Notes: generated by a model not told the origin, from the letters alone. A stretch of 64,000 nt of DNA from Apostichopus japonicus (GCF_037975245.1 NC_092573.1:26691265-26755264), one strand, 5' to 3'. Positions 20,709 to 34,100 are shown, numbered from the stretch's first letter. Made by a program: numbers and translations.

Positions 20709-22965
20709 TGGCATATGAAGCTGCATGGTGATTGATTGAGAATTGATGCCGGTATTAAATATCATTAATACCAGTAATAATTTTACTACGTACGGACATT
20801 AAATCAGCAATTACTTCCCGTATGGTCTATCATAGTCGTGCAGTTCTCAGGCGCGTAGCCAGGAATTTGCCAAGGGGGGCGAAACTGTAGATTCGGCATT
20901 GCAAACTATCTAAGCGTAGCACCACCATAATTGGCGCGAAGCGTACAAGAACATTTTGGATGAAAATGCCTCCCAGATCGCTGGAGATGGCACTTCCCAG
21001 GCCTTGTAAGTTGCATCTTACTAGCAATATCATAAAAGCATTAAAAAAATTTTTTTAAATATGCTCAAGGGGGGGGGGGGGCAGCCCCCTGGCTTCGCGC
21101 CTGGCAGTTCTTGCTTCGGACGATCGGCTAATAGTTCCACCCTTCGTGATTTTCCTCACCGCAAGCTTGGAGCTTTGAAAACCTCGCGGGCCGTAGAAAA
21201 TTCGTGCGGGGCGAATATAGGGCGCCGGTCGCACTTTGCCCACCTGTAACTTTACGGCGTAGAAGGGGTGGACATCAAGAGCAAGTTACTATAAGTAAGT
21301 CTTCATTCTCTCAAATGAATCCAATGCTTAAATGTCAATATTCCGTTTATCTGGAATATTTAGCACTCTGTTGTCATTTACACATTAACAAGTTGCTATT
21401 GATGAAAGAGAGATTACCGTGATAGAAGTTTTCTTTGGCGAACCCCATATAACGATTAATTAGACTTTTCGTAAAAATTGACAATTTTGTTATCCCAAAC
21501 AATTATGCATGCATGCAAACCATACCGTTATTATTCAAGTTTGAAGCGCGTGTAAAGGTAAGTGGGCCTGATGTTTCGATCTTAGCAGAATCTTCTTCAG
21601 AGGCTTAATGACAAGTTTTAAACTCAAATCATCTCTATGACGTGATGTCAGACACTATATGCTCCTGTTTCGTTCGTATTATACGCACATTGACGTACTA
21701 TCTACTGCCATAGTTGCAGCTAACCCGAGTGATATACCGTATGTCTGCGGTTGTTATTATAAACTAAAGTTGAAGAGATCACAGCATCTAGAAGTATTCT
21801 ATTCGCATCTAGCCTATTGTTTTCATCCATCAAGTTTTGTACTGGATTTGCATGAAAAATACTTTTGTCCAATGTTAGCTGGCTCTGCTGTCTACGTTAG
21901 CAGATTAAGCAGTTTGCGCTTCCTCAATCTGACGTTGGCATAGCCGGCTAACGTGGATCAGTTTTCTAGTTGCATTGTATTCTGCAAATTGTGCCTTCGT
22001 TCTTTTCTGTAAGCACTTGAATCGTGCATTAACCATACAGCCTTGCAGTATTAACGTTTAGTTTCAGCAGAAAGTGATTTATTTTGGACTCAATTTATAT
22101 CAATTCAGAGGAATATTTTTACAAGAACCTTGAAATGAATGGAAAGGTAACAATAATTGTTGATTTCATATCTGATACGTTCACTAATTTTGAGCTAATT
22201 ATGTATCCAAATATGCAACCAATAGTAGCCCCACCCCCCACTCTCCTTATTTTTGGTTTATTTTCTAAAATAGTTGCCAACATTTGAAGCTAAAATTGTG
22301 GAATTGGTTGAAAATGACCGAGATATAAGGATTGGCATAAGAACTGGAGCACGCGCCCTCCTCCAGGCTATACAATACATAAACAATACACGTAGCATAT
22401 ACACGCATACAGTACTCAATTCGCAAATATTTCTGACAACAAATTGGTAGCGCTATGCCGATATTCATTGCTATAGATTTGTAAGGAAGACTCTAATATT
22501 TATTAATTTTTTTAAAAAGGGTGAAGGGTGACCGAGATGATTTCTTGAAGAGTTTTACAATTTTTTTTCGGTTTGTGACAATATTCCGATAATAATTCAA
22601 ATTTCAAATTCTCTATAGCCCTAATCTTTTCAGAGTAATTTGTTTTATGTGTTGTGCTTGTTCTAGAACATTTATATGAAGTTTCGGGCCTGTTTCTTAG
22701 TAGAGCCTAGATTTGTTTTGAAAAAAAGTCAAAATGTAGATTTTTAAATCAAAACAAAGTTTCAACCAAAATTTTGCAAATAAACATCAATAGCCCCTAA
22801 AAATATTATTTTTGAATAGATCTGTATTTCAGCTTTATTCTGACACTCAAACTTAGTCTATAGCTCGAAGGGTTGTGTAGATAAATATTTTTCAAAGCGT
22901 TAGGTTTTTTTTTTGGGGGGGGGGGGGGGTCACAATCCTCCCATAAGTAAACGGTTAAGGGGTTT
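20700..22965 (+). repeat. Segmental direct duplication, copy 1
   Basis: It matches 24140-25995 in the same orientation, by eye with only a few percent mismatches over long stretches. Copy 1 additionally contains a hAT MITE (20848-21103) and about 175 bp near 22495-22668 that copy 2 lacks. A 94-residue open frame (21659-21943) is the same in both copies but matches no family I know. The right end is marked by a poly-G run near 22915. The arrangement could be a tandem duplication or long direct terminal repeats of an element (see 22995-23590). Confidence 0.93.
20848..21103. mobile_element. hAT-type MITE with target duplication and a known empty site
   Basis: A 256-bp element with ends CAGGCGCGTAGCCAGG and CCTGGCTTCGCGCCTG (15 of 16 inverted). 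It is flanked by GCAGTTCT at 20840-20847 and 21104-21111. The paralogous segment near 24298-24306 has a single GCAGTTCT with no insert, which gives the pre-insertion state directly. It contains a 45-bp core (20905-20951) shared with elements at 28773 and 39428. Confidence 0.97.
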
Positions 22966-23590
22966 CAAGTAATATTGATTTTACAACTAACAATTTGTAT
23001 TCCTCCGAAGTCGATACCCATTTCGGGAGATGATAACCAGACTACATGCAGACGACAATATCAGACAAGTTGAGAAAGAGAAAAGAGAAGCCATTGAGGC
23101 CGGTAACACAACACAAAGAAACAAACTACAGAGGGACATCAATAAATATGTTTACAAGTATAGAAGCGAGTATTTCAAGTAAATTACCTGCGACTCAGGG
23201 TCTCTGTGGAAGTTTCTAAAATCAAAAATCAGTAAGGAAACCTGAAACTGTAAAAACAATATCAACATCACTGAGTACTTAGGTTGCGAATTAAGCAACC
23301 ATTTTGGACGATTTAACGATGTAATTAATAAGAATATAAGTCTAAATTTATCATATCGAAATGCTGATACTGTTCCCAAAATAGACCAAAAAGAAGTCAG
23401 AAAACAGTTTGGACTTGTTAAACATGGAATTGCTTCAGGGTTTGATAATATCCCATGGTGGGTATACAAGTACTGTTGTGATGAGATAGCTGGTATTTTT
23501 ACTGTAATATTTAATGAAACTATTGATCAAAACCACATCCCATCTTTCTGGAAACATGCCAAAACTTCACCTGTTCCAAAAACGAGATAT
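22966..23590 (+). pseudogene. Non-LTR retrotransposon reverse-transcriptase remnant
   Basis: From about 23282 a frame of about 100 codons is open. It contains KHGIASGFDNIPWWVYKY, then IFTVIFNETIDQNHIPSFW and KTSPVPK. This is the start of the reverse-transcriptase domain of LINE-type elements, where 'KA.GpD.IP..llk', 'ifN.sl..g..P..WK' and 'v.PvpK' are the usual blocks. The upstream linker (23039-23181, ending EYFK) is separated by a stop and an unreadable stretch. The catalytic palm with the YADD box is absent. It is dead. It lies between the two segmental copies. Confidence 0.8.
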
Positions 23591-24139
23591 TACTTGGTAA
23601 TGCCCATTTCATTTTTTTTTAGATCTGTAGGTTACTAGCCTTAATGGCCAACTATTTGTTGGTAATTATATAGTCAAGTAGTTGCTGTTTGTCAGTCGTT
23701 TCTAGTAACTTCTAGTAACTAGTTCTAGTAACAGTGTTACTGTTTAAAATACGGAAGACATGTTCGTCAATAATATCAAGAAGCTGTTTACCATACAAAG
23801 TAGTTTTTGTGCACCCTAAGTGTATGTGGTGAATTGGTCACATATTATAATGGTATTTTTTAATTTACGCTTAAGTATAATAGATTCATGTTAGTAGGTT
23901 ATAGTAGGATATTATAGTGATATTATGGAGGTTACACGGAATAATAATTTCAAGAGCTTGTGGTTTTGAAGCTCAGGGTCAGGGTTATATATATCATTTA
24001 TGTGATACTTGATGGCAATTAAATACCACCTTTGTGACATTTATGTCTTTCCTGAAGATCATGTAACCAGGGGTTTCTAGGTGACAAGTATAATTAAGTT
24101 TGGTTTCTTGGATGGATAATAAATAAGGCTGATGTATAT
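23591..24139. other. No gene recognised
   Basis: AT-rich DNA between the reverse-transcriptase remnant and duplication copy 2. Confidence 0.5.
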
Positions 24140-25995
24140 ATAATGCCGGTATTAATTATATTTATTACTGGCAAATGAAGCTGCATGCTGATTGGATGAG
24201 AATTGATGCCGGTATTAAATATCATTAATACCAGTAATAATTTACTTCGTACGGACATTAAATCAGCAATTACTTCCCGTATGGTCTATCATAGTCGTGC
24301 AGTTCTTGCTTCGAACGATCGGCTAATAGTTCCAACCTTCGTGATTTTCCTCACCGCAAGCTTGGAGCTTTTGAAAACCTCGCGGGCCGTAGAAAATTCG
24401 TGCGGGGCGAATATAGGGCGCCGGTCGCACTTTGCCCACCTGTAACTTTACGGGGTATGAAGGGGTGGACATCAAGAACAAGTTACTATAAGTAAGTCTT
24501 CATTCTCTCAAATGAATCCAATGCTTAAATGTCAATATTCCGTTTATCTGGAATATTTAGCACTCTGTTGTCATTTACACATTAACAAGTTGCTATTGAT
24601 GAAAGAGAGATTACCGTGATAGAAGTTTTCTTCGGCGAACCCTAGATAACGAGTAATTAGACTTTTCGTAAAAATTGACAATTTTGTTATCCCAAACAAT
24701 TATGCATGCATGCAAACCATACCGTTATTATTCAAGTTTGAAGCGCGTGTAAAGGTAAGTGGGCCTGATGTTTCGATCTTAGCAGAATCTTCTTCAGAGG
24801 CTTAATGACAAGTTTTAAACTCAAATCATCTCTATTACGTGATGTCAGACACTATATGCTCCTGTTTCGTTCGTATTATACGCACATTGACGTACTATCT
24901 ACTGCCATAGTTGCAGCTAACCCGAGTGATATACCGTATGTCTGCGGTTGTTATTATAAACTAAAGTTGAAGAGATCACAGCATCTAGAAGTATTCTATT
25001 CGCATCTAGCCTATTGTTTCCATCCATCAAGTTTTGTACTGGATTTGCATGAAAAATACTTTTGTCCAATGTTAGCTGGCTCTGCTGTCTACGTTAGCAG
25101 ATTAAGCAGTTTGCGCTTCCTCAATCTGACGTTGGCATAGCCGGCTAACGTGGATCAGTTTTCTAGTTGCATTGTATTCTGCAAATTGTGCCTTCGTTCT
25201 TTTCTGTAAGCACTTGAATCGTGCATTAACCCTACAGCCTTGCAGGACTAACTAGTTTAGTTTCAGCAGAAAGTGATTTATTTTGGACTCAATTTATATC
25301 AATTCAGAGGAATATTTTTACAAGAACCTTGAAATGAATGGAAAGGTAACAATAATTGTTGAATTCATATCTGATACGTTCACTAATTTTGAGCTAACTA
25401 TGTGTGCAAATATGCAACCAATAGTAGCCCCACCCCACCCCCCCTCCTTATTTTTGGTTTATTTTCAAAAATAGTGGCCAACATTTGAAGCTAAAATTGT
25501 GGAATTGGTTGAAAATGACCGAGATATAAGGATTGGCATAAGAACTGGAGCACGCGCCCTCCTCCAGGCTATACAATACATAAACAATACACGTAGCATA
25601 TACACGCATACAGTACTCAATTCGCAAATATTTCTGACAACAAATTGGTAGCGCTATGCCGATATTCATTGCTATAAATTTGTAAAGAAGACTTATAAAG
25701 AACATTTATATGAAGGTGCTGGCCTGTTCTTAGTGGAGCCTAGATTTGCTTTGAAAAAAAAGTCAAAATGTAGATTTTTTCACTTCTTGAATCAAAACAA
25801 AATTTCAACCAAAATGTTGAAAATAAACATCAATAGCACTACTAAAAATATCATTTTTGAATAGATCTTTATTTCAGCTTGATTCTAACTTATTCTATAG
25901 CTAGAGGGGTTGGGAAGATACACATTTTTCAAAGCGTTCGGTTTATTTGGGGGGGGGGGGGGCACAACCCGCCCAGTAAAAAGTTAAGGGTTTTC
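24140..25995 (+). repeat. Segmental direct duplication, copy 2
   Basis: Partner of 20700-22965. It begins with one copy of the palindromic unit, lacks the MITE (single GCAGTTCT near 24299-24306), and ends after a poly-G run near 25950. The shared open frame is here 24805-25140. It extends further upstream than in copy 1, where a T-to-G change at about 21636 makes a TGA. That one-base difference argues against a conserved gene. Confidence 0.93.
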
Positions 25996-27644
25996 GCGGT
26001 ACATTCCTCCGTTATGTGCCTAAAATCTCCAATTCGGCGACGCTACAATAACGTGTTGTTCAATTTGACCAGTGTCCAGGGTGTATTTCTCTACCTCGTC
26101 CGACACAGGCGTGATTCACGATAGGCACCCGTTAATGAGCTTGGGATTTTCTGTAAACTGGTTTCATTTATGACTTCTTCGTTTTTATTGCAAATTTTGT
26201 AAAGTTTAGTTTCACTTTACATTTTAATGGGTTTAATTTCGAACTGGAAGCTGGTATTTATTGCTAAATAAACATATATTTAACGCAATATGCTCCTTTT
26301 AAGAGTTGAAAAGAAACATGGCTGGATGGAGAAAAACGCTGATAATTCTGTTTCCAAACAATTTGTATTCATGGTCGAACAGATAGGACTAAGGTATCAA
26401 ACGTGGTTGCCAAGAAAATCGATATAATAAGCACGTCTCGTCTCAATGGATTCTTGATATTATGAAACAGAACTGATTCACTACAAAATCGAACACGCGA
26501 ATGCTTTCATTAACACTTTATTTTGTTGAATTTATTTATCGAATGTAGAAATAATGAATGTATCAGCAGCCTATAAATAAACAAACAAATTGTTAATTCC
26601 TGGTGGCCAATCAAATTATAGTACCATTTTGTAACACCACCGCTTAAAGAATGTATATAAACATTGCTCAAAGCAAGCAAAGTTAACAACTACAACTATC
26701 AACGATGCAAATAAATACTGCTATGATGCCATACTTCATCAACAGAAACATGATATGAAGTCACTAAGTTCCGATGATTCTTTCTTAATGGACAGACCAG
26801 TCCTTCATTCTAATTCTCTTAGACTGTTGAGAAGTTTACATTAAAAGAAATGAAATTGATTTGAGCACTTAACTTACGCATGTACATAAAGAATAGGCAA
26901 AGAACACATTCCATCAGAACTTCAATTAGGGTAACATATTTGCTATGGAATGCCAAAAATAGAGTTTTTCCAGCAATTTCTAGGATTCTAACTGGAATGA
27001 GGAAAAGTTTTGGGAATGGTAATTAATGAGAAGTTACTAATTTGTTATTAAAAGTTGACAATTTTTTATTTATTAACAAAATTCTAGATAGTATAATGAA
27101 CTCAGTGGCTTAATGATTCCTTGTCATATTTCACATGAGAATATTGACATAACTTTGAAAACCAGATTTTCAAATTTTGACCATTGCGAAACTCCAAGTG
27201 ACCAGCAAGTGTTCTGGAAATCACGAAACTAGTTAACAAGGTTTTGTACTTTCACGTCTGTTGACCTCAAATGACCTTCAGATAAAGCAATAGGATTCTT
27301 ATGATTACAAAATCGTCTTACTTTGGCCTCTAGCAGTCTCAACTGACCTTTGAACCCTACGCATAATATAAATGACAACATGTATTGAAGTGTATCCACA
27401 TGCCTGGTTTATGAAAGCCTTACTTTTGGAGTTTTCAGTTTTCAGTCTTTGACCAATGGTAACCTGTACAAAACCTGATTCTTGCACTAATAAGTAAACA
27501 ATGCTACCTACCAAGTATGAAGTTTATGTAAATTGTATTAGTGTTAAATGTTTTTCTAACGAGTTTTGACATCTGATGACCTTTGATGTCTATGGAATAC
27601 AATAGATACAATAAGATGTCTCCACAAGTAAGAATGCATCCATC
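25996..27644. other. No gene recognised
   Basis: AT-rich. A TATATAAA-type box occurs near 26652, but only very short ORFs follow. Diverged 'tgacctttga' and 'tgacct.aaatgacctt' motifs at 27250-27350 look like reverse-strand relics of the 11150 satellite family. Confidence 0.45.
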
Positions 27645-28330
27645 ATGCACACATACACACATACATACATACATACATACATTCATACACACATACATAC
27701 ATACATACATACATACATACATACATACATACATACATACATACATACATACATACATACATACATACATACATACATACATACATACATACATACATAC
27801 ATACATACATACATACATACATACATACATACAAACATACATACATACATACATACATACATACATACATACATACATACATACATACATACATACATAC
27901 ATACATACATACATACATACATACATACATACATACATACATACATACATACATACATACATACATACATACATACATACATACATACATACATACATAC
28001 ATACATACATACATACATACATACATACATACATACATACATACATACATACATACATACATACATACATACATACATACATACATACATACATACATAC
28101 ATACATACATACATACATACATACATACATACATACATACATACATACATACATACATACATACATACATACATACATACATACATACATACATACATAC
28201 ATACATACATACATACATACATACATACATACATACATACATACATACATACATACATACATACATACATACATACATACATACATACATACATACATAC
28301 ATACATACATACATACATACATACATACAC
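27645..28330. repeat. (CATA)n microsatellite, about 680 bp
   Basis: An almost uninterrupted tetranucleotide run with a few impurities near its left end (CACACA, one TTC, one ACAAAC) and its right end. All six reading frames are open or nearly so because four is not a multiple of three; the resulting HTYI and CMYV ORFs of 234-282 codons are artefacts. Length in the assembly may not equal length in the genome. Confidence 0.99.
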
Positions 28331-28772
28331 ACAGACACAATCATCATCGTGTATGTTACTTTTTTCCTGCAGCAAGGAATAAAAGCATGAAAAGAGCATT
28401 GTTCCTATTTTTGCACTCCAAATACATCTAACTGCCTCTGATCTTCCAAAGAAGAAAAAACTTATCAAACTTCTTTTCTACTGTAAAAAACATGTGGAGG
28501 CTAGAGGAGGAAGTTACAGGCCCTGACGTTCTTATTATCGCAGGATCTTCTCCATAGGCAAACTTAAACGAAAGCCTGAAATATTTTTTTTTTAAGTTTT
28601 AATTGTTACTGCGTAAAACTATGTACTTTATGAATCCTGAGCAGTGCTCCCCTTCCTACCCATATTTTTTTTCAAAACTATGCACTCTCATAGTATCTTA
28701 GTAGTAGTATTGAACAGAAAACAGACAACTGTTTGGTTTGCCACTAAGAATTATTCAGGTAGAACTTATTCC
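28331..28772. other. No gene recognised
   Basis: Unique AT-rich DNA with short T runs. Confidence 0.5.
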
Positions 28773-29145
28773 CAGTGGCGGAGCGTCCATAAAGTCAGGA
28801 GGTGGGATGCCCCCCCCCCTGACGGACTCAAATGGACTGCTGGCGCCCTTTTCAGCTTTTTACCACTTTTTACTTATTCGCGATTTTTTACATTTTTATT
28901 GCGCTCTCATCTACCTATTGACATTTGTCACATTTTGTTGGCGATGACACCTATTTATTCTTCGTTTATCTGCAAATTAGCAAGGAAAGGGTCATTTCCG
29001 GCGATCTAGGAAGTATCTTTACTCAAAAAAAAAAATTCTGTACGCCCCGCGCCAACCTGTGGTGGCGCTCCGCTTAGATAGTGTCGAAAGCGCCCCTACA
29101 GACCATTCTGGGCCGCCTTGACCAATACCCCTAGCTCCGCCACTG
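28773..29145. mobile_element. hAT-type MITE with perfect 8-bp target duplication
   Basis: A 373-bp element. CAGTGGCGGAGC at the left is the perfect inverse of GCTCCGCCACTG at the right. It is flanked by CTTATTCC at 28765-28772 and 29146-29153. It carries the shared 45-bp core in reverse orientation at 29036-29082. Confidence 0.95.
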
Positions 29146-29166
29146 CTTATTCCTTATATTTGAGGT

Positions 29167-29600
29167 GAAGTATCTTACAAACAACAAAGAGACAGCTCTC
29201 TTCAGTTGTCCAAAAAAATAATTATACATCTCTAGCCAAAAAGGTTTCCTCTACAACTAAGTATGACTGAGAATTGAAGTATCTTACAAACAAGAAAGAG
29301 ACAGCTCTCTTCAGTTGTCTTAAATAAAATAATTATACAGCTCTAGGCAAAAAGGTTTCCTCTACACCTTGTATGACTGAGAGTTGAAGTATCTTACAAA
29401 CAAGAAAGAGACAGCTCTCTTCAGTTGTCTTAAATAAAATAATTATACAGCTCTAGGCAAAAAGGTTTCCTCTACACCTTGTATGACTGAGAGTTGAAGT
29501 ATCTTACAAACAAGAAAGAGACAGCTCTCTTCAGTTTGCTTAACATTAAGAATTATACAGAGGCACGTCTTTCTTCTACACCTTGGTATATACAAAATGT
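29167..29600. repeat. 110-bp tandem repeat, four copies
   Basis: Units start with 'gaagtatcttacaaacaa' at 29167, 29276, 29386 and 29496. The middle two are almost identical and the outer ones more diverged. Each includes 'gagacagctctcttcagtt' and 'aggtttcctctaca'. Confidence 0.95.
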
Positions 29601-30772
29601 TTCTTGACATCATACAGTTCTCTTTACTATTGTGTATAAACTGACTGTCAAATAAAAACTGAACAATAGTATCAAAACTAGCACTCTTATGGTTAGTAAT
29701 ATGGTCACCTCCAAAATGTTAAATACCACCCACATTTCAGCTCTCTTGGCAAAATGTGTAGGATTACAAAGTAAAAAATTATTCTTTTGTATCACCAATG
29801 ACCCAATGCTATCTGCGACTCTTGGTAGGACTCGTAAAAACCCAGATCTTAAACTATTCATTTTCCTTCAATTACCGTTAAAATGCAAGAGTTACAAAAA
29901 AAATTGTTTTTAATTCATAAAATATAACAGACCTTCTATCCAGCAAACTTCAAGCCCCTAGATATCAGTAACTAAACAATTGAATATTTTACCGTTGCAT
30001 AACTTCTTGATAATATTATAAACTGTTTCTCTTAAACGGCAATCATGAAATGGCTTGATGATGTGTAACAAATGATTTTATCATCTTTTCTGAAATCTGC
30101 CACATGTATGCATTGGGTTGAGACTTGGGGTCCCTTTAACCAGGCAATGCAATGACGGTGGGGATGAAAAACCTCAACTAATAATGTGATCGGTGAGTTT
30201 TGAACCAGTCAGTTGTTAGATCAAATTAACAACTGTTTATCCATTCATTACAAGATTTTCATTCACAAAATTTTTACTATGATATGTAGGTGTTTTACTT
30301 CAAACTGTAATGTTAACATATTGTGTGGAGTTTTGGTTCAAAAAGATTGTGCTTTAAAAAATACTATTATCCTTATTTAGACCAAGACAATAGTAAATGA
30401 CCATCTAATGTGCAGCTTAAAACCTCACTGGTTGAACTGTTTTTGTAAACCTTCATTCAAACTCCGTGTTGTAAACTTCAGTAGCAAACCACAAGATACG
30501 AAGTTACAAAATTATTTAACATTCTTTATTCCTGTATTATGAATAACAAAAACAAAAAGTTTGTATGTGACCAATTCTCTCTACCAGCAAAACTTACTTC
30601 GGATGAAATCCAACCTTGCTTTTAAAAAATAGTATATAAAAAACACCTTGAAAATTAGTCATATCATCTCATTTCTACACTGAATCGTTGCACACTCCAT
30701 ACTTTTTCCTAGACCATGATTTTACTCAAAAACATAAAAACAACAACGACTTCACTTGACCTAAAATTAAGT
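29601..30772. other. No gene recognised
   Basis: AT-rich with scattered stops in all frames. Confidence 0.5.
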
Positions 30773-31165
30773 TACTCGAAACAAATCTAAAATCTGTTTC
30801 CTGGTAACAACGATAACAACGGTTTCCTCGAAACAACTCTAAAATATGTTTACTTGTTACAACTCTAAAATCTGTTTACTCAAAAAAACTCAAAAATCTG
30901 TTTAATCGAAACAACTCTAAAATTTGTTTACTCGAAACAACTCTAAAATATGTTAACTTCTAACAACTCTAAAATCTGTTTACTTGTAACAACTCTAAAT
31001 CTGTTTACTTGTAACAGATCTAAAATCTCTTAACTCAAAACAACTCCAAAATATGTTTACTTGTAACAACTCTAAATCTGTTTACTGGTAACAGCTCTAA
31101 AATCTGTTTACTCAAAACAACTCTAAAATATGTTTGCTCGAAACAACTCTAAAGTGTATTTAGCA
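30773..31165. repeat. Degenerate minisatellite, about 26-28-bp unit, about 14 copies
   Basis: Variants of 'aacaactctaaaat.tgttta' separated by 'ctcgaa', 'cttgt' or 'ctcaaa'. Unit length varies by a few bases, so it is older than the 43-bp array. Confidence 0.9.
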
Positions 31166-34100
31166 AACACATCTCTAAAAACTGTTTACCAATGAAAAAC
31201 GAAGACATGAGAAAAACCAAACATGACACTCACTTGACAGAAAAGATGAAACCAATGGCTTGATGAAACCAATGCAGAGGTAAAGCAATATATACAGCAA
31301 ACGATATTGTCATATCTACTTCATTCACCCTACAAGGACCATCATGTGGTCTCTATTGATGTCACTCATACAATTAGATCATACTTTTTTGTCAAAAAAA
31401 AAATGCTGCAGCAGCGGCAAAATCCCTTGCAGCAAAGCTGTATCAATATATCAAACAATGGAGGTTATCTCTGCAGACCAGCAAAATGCCTCTTGTGTGA
31501 AACGGCAGAACATAAAACATGTCCCCTGCAGCCTGGGTTCATCATGCTGCAGCCCCCTCATCCTCCTACTTCTGACATAGTTCCTAAGATGTAGTTGCTT
31601 TGATTGCAACTTTTCGATTATTTTGACTCGAATCATTTAATATATGCACAAAATAACACACATACTCCTTGATTCTAATAAACAGAACTACATGCTTGCA
31701 ATCCTTTTGGAGTTCCTAACTTGATAGTTATCCCATTAATGGTACAACACAGAACATTTTGTGTATCAACAATTTTAATCCAATGTTTCCTTTTTTATTT
31801 ATAACCCTGCTAAGTTTATGTGTGAAATTGATAATTGGTGCAAGTTTGGTGGACTCTACTTGGAAGTAGCAGAATTATGTTTCATGAAGGCACCCTTGTT
31901 GACCTTTAAATGTTGAGTCTGGTAACAGATTAATTTAACTTAAAATAAAGCTTCAACAAAAACTACAATAATGATATGATGGTAAACTAAAGCACAAAAC
32001 ATTTTTAAGTTATAGTTTAAACATGAAGTGATTTTATATATGGGTGAAATAATTCAAAGAAAAATACACGGAGATAAAGAAGGGAAGAAAACAAATATTA
32101 GTTTATTCTGTTAGATCAGCAATATCATTAGTTGCAACGAATTATTCTTCACAATATTACTGTACAAAATCTGCTTACCTATACTAAGAAATATCATGGC
32201 AATATAATGAAAGAGAACAAGTTGGCCAGCAGTTTAGTACCAATAAACAAAAACAAACAAAAGCAGACCATTGTTCCCAAATCGTATACATAATAAGCAA
32301 AGTTAAATTATTGTTATATGGCTTCATACCAAACTTATGAACATTTTACAAATTGTTATTGTTGGAAACTCAGACTGTGAGATATTTCACAGCTTAATAG
32401 CAGGTAATATCTCTGCACGTTCTTAATTGTAAACTTACTCCTTACATATTTATTACATGAAACAATTTAACTAGACTATGTCATTTGGGCTTAAAAATCC
32501 TTCTGCAATACTATAATATGTTGTGAGCACCATCATCCACCAAATTTTACTGCTCAATTAAAACATCTTTTTACCTCAAAAAATAGAATCCACTTCAAAT
32601 TTTCTAACATCACTTTACAATGTTTTGTTAGATTAACATGGATCTTGAAACTATCTTTCTCACATCATGAGTTCTTGTTAAGTCACAAAATATCCATATT
32701 CAGTCAATTTCAAACGGTACGTGGTAGAGCAGTCATGTTTACGATACCACACGTAACTAAAGTGAATAATCTATATAGTTCCTACACTAGATGGCAATGT
32801 GATGCAACCATAGATAGCTGATATACAGCATTTTCACAGAACATCAAAATATCATAGATTATGATAAAAATGTATGCCACAAGACTTCTATGACTCCATA
32901 CGGGTACCTTATTTGAAATTATAAGTGAAATAATGAAAAATTAAACAACATTCAATGTACCACATTACAAGGACAAATCAACACCAGTAATATGATTAGA
33001 CAGTAAGGCTGTTGAAGAACATTCGTCATGATGACATCACACACCATATCCTGGAGTAATGGAGTCTTATATGTAGTAACAGGTCAAACAATTGTATCTT
33101 TGGTTAGGAACAAGATGTAAATTGTACTGTCAATTAACAGTATAAATATCTTTCTCCTCATAAGTCATCAATTTTTTTGGCACTAGAAAATCCGGGTAAT
33201 GCATAGACTAGTCAAACCTATAAGGAAACATCTTCGAAAGCTGACAGCAGCTTGCATCATTTATGACCACTAATTCCCTAAACTGGCTTTACAATCAGCA
33301 ACACCCATACCCACTTAGACCCTAATCACAAATCGGGGAAACATCAATATCTCTTCATACCATGCTAAAAAAACATGGCAGTAATTACTCATTTATATTT
33401 AAAAATACTAGTCACAAATTACACAAACTCTATGAAATATTTTTATCACGCTGAGAGGAGCACAGATTTACCACGAACCCAATATTATTCTTAAAAAGTT
33501 TAAGCAAACATCTAATTGAGCAACACTTTAATAGTAACTGTAAATAACTGATATAAAATGAGGCAAATATATCAAACTATGGATTTATGATAAATTCAGA
33601 GCCTTATTTAGTGTTCACATTACAAAGAAAATCTCAAGGATTGTTTGAGTCTGCTACATCACTATTTGCATTTATGTAGCAAATTACCCAATTAGCATAT
33701 CATTTTAGCCTATGAGATAAGACATAATTATTCACTGAAATGTAACTTTAATGGGGCTCTCCAGCCACAACTATCATTAATAGAGGGCGTTGTCATATTG
33801 GTCCTTTCTAGTTCCAGGACACTTTGATAGATCATAACGTTACCATGACTTCATCACTAGTTAGTTGTATACAATGTCGTTCATAATTATTAAAGTTACA
33901 GTCAATCTAATTGTTTTAAGCACATTTCACTTGCCTCTTCTAAAGCATGTTATTTCATTCAGCCAAATTGCGCAAGTGGAAACTTGAACTAGTAAATCAG
34001 CCAGTCTGTGTTTTGCATGCTTGTGAGCACTTCCAGAGGATAATGCTACTTTGATTCAGAGATTTGTTAACAGTATAGATAGCAAACATATGACAGCACC

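Noticed and set aside
26652-26760. TATATAAA box followed by an ATG, as a small gene
   Set aside because: The downstream ORF is only about 16 codons and no further exon could be supported.
27504-28468. Five long overlapping ORFs on both strands reading HTYI or CMYV repeats
   Set aside because: They are translations of the (CATA)n microsatellite. A four-base period leaves all frames open, and no non-repetitive protein sequence of note is attached.
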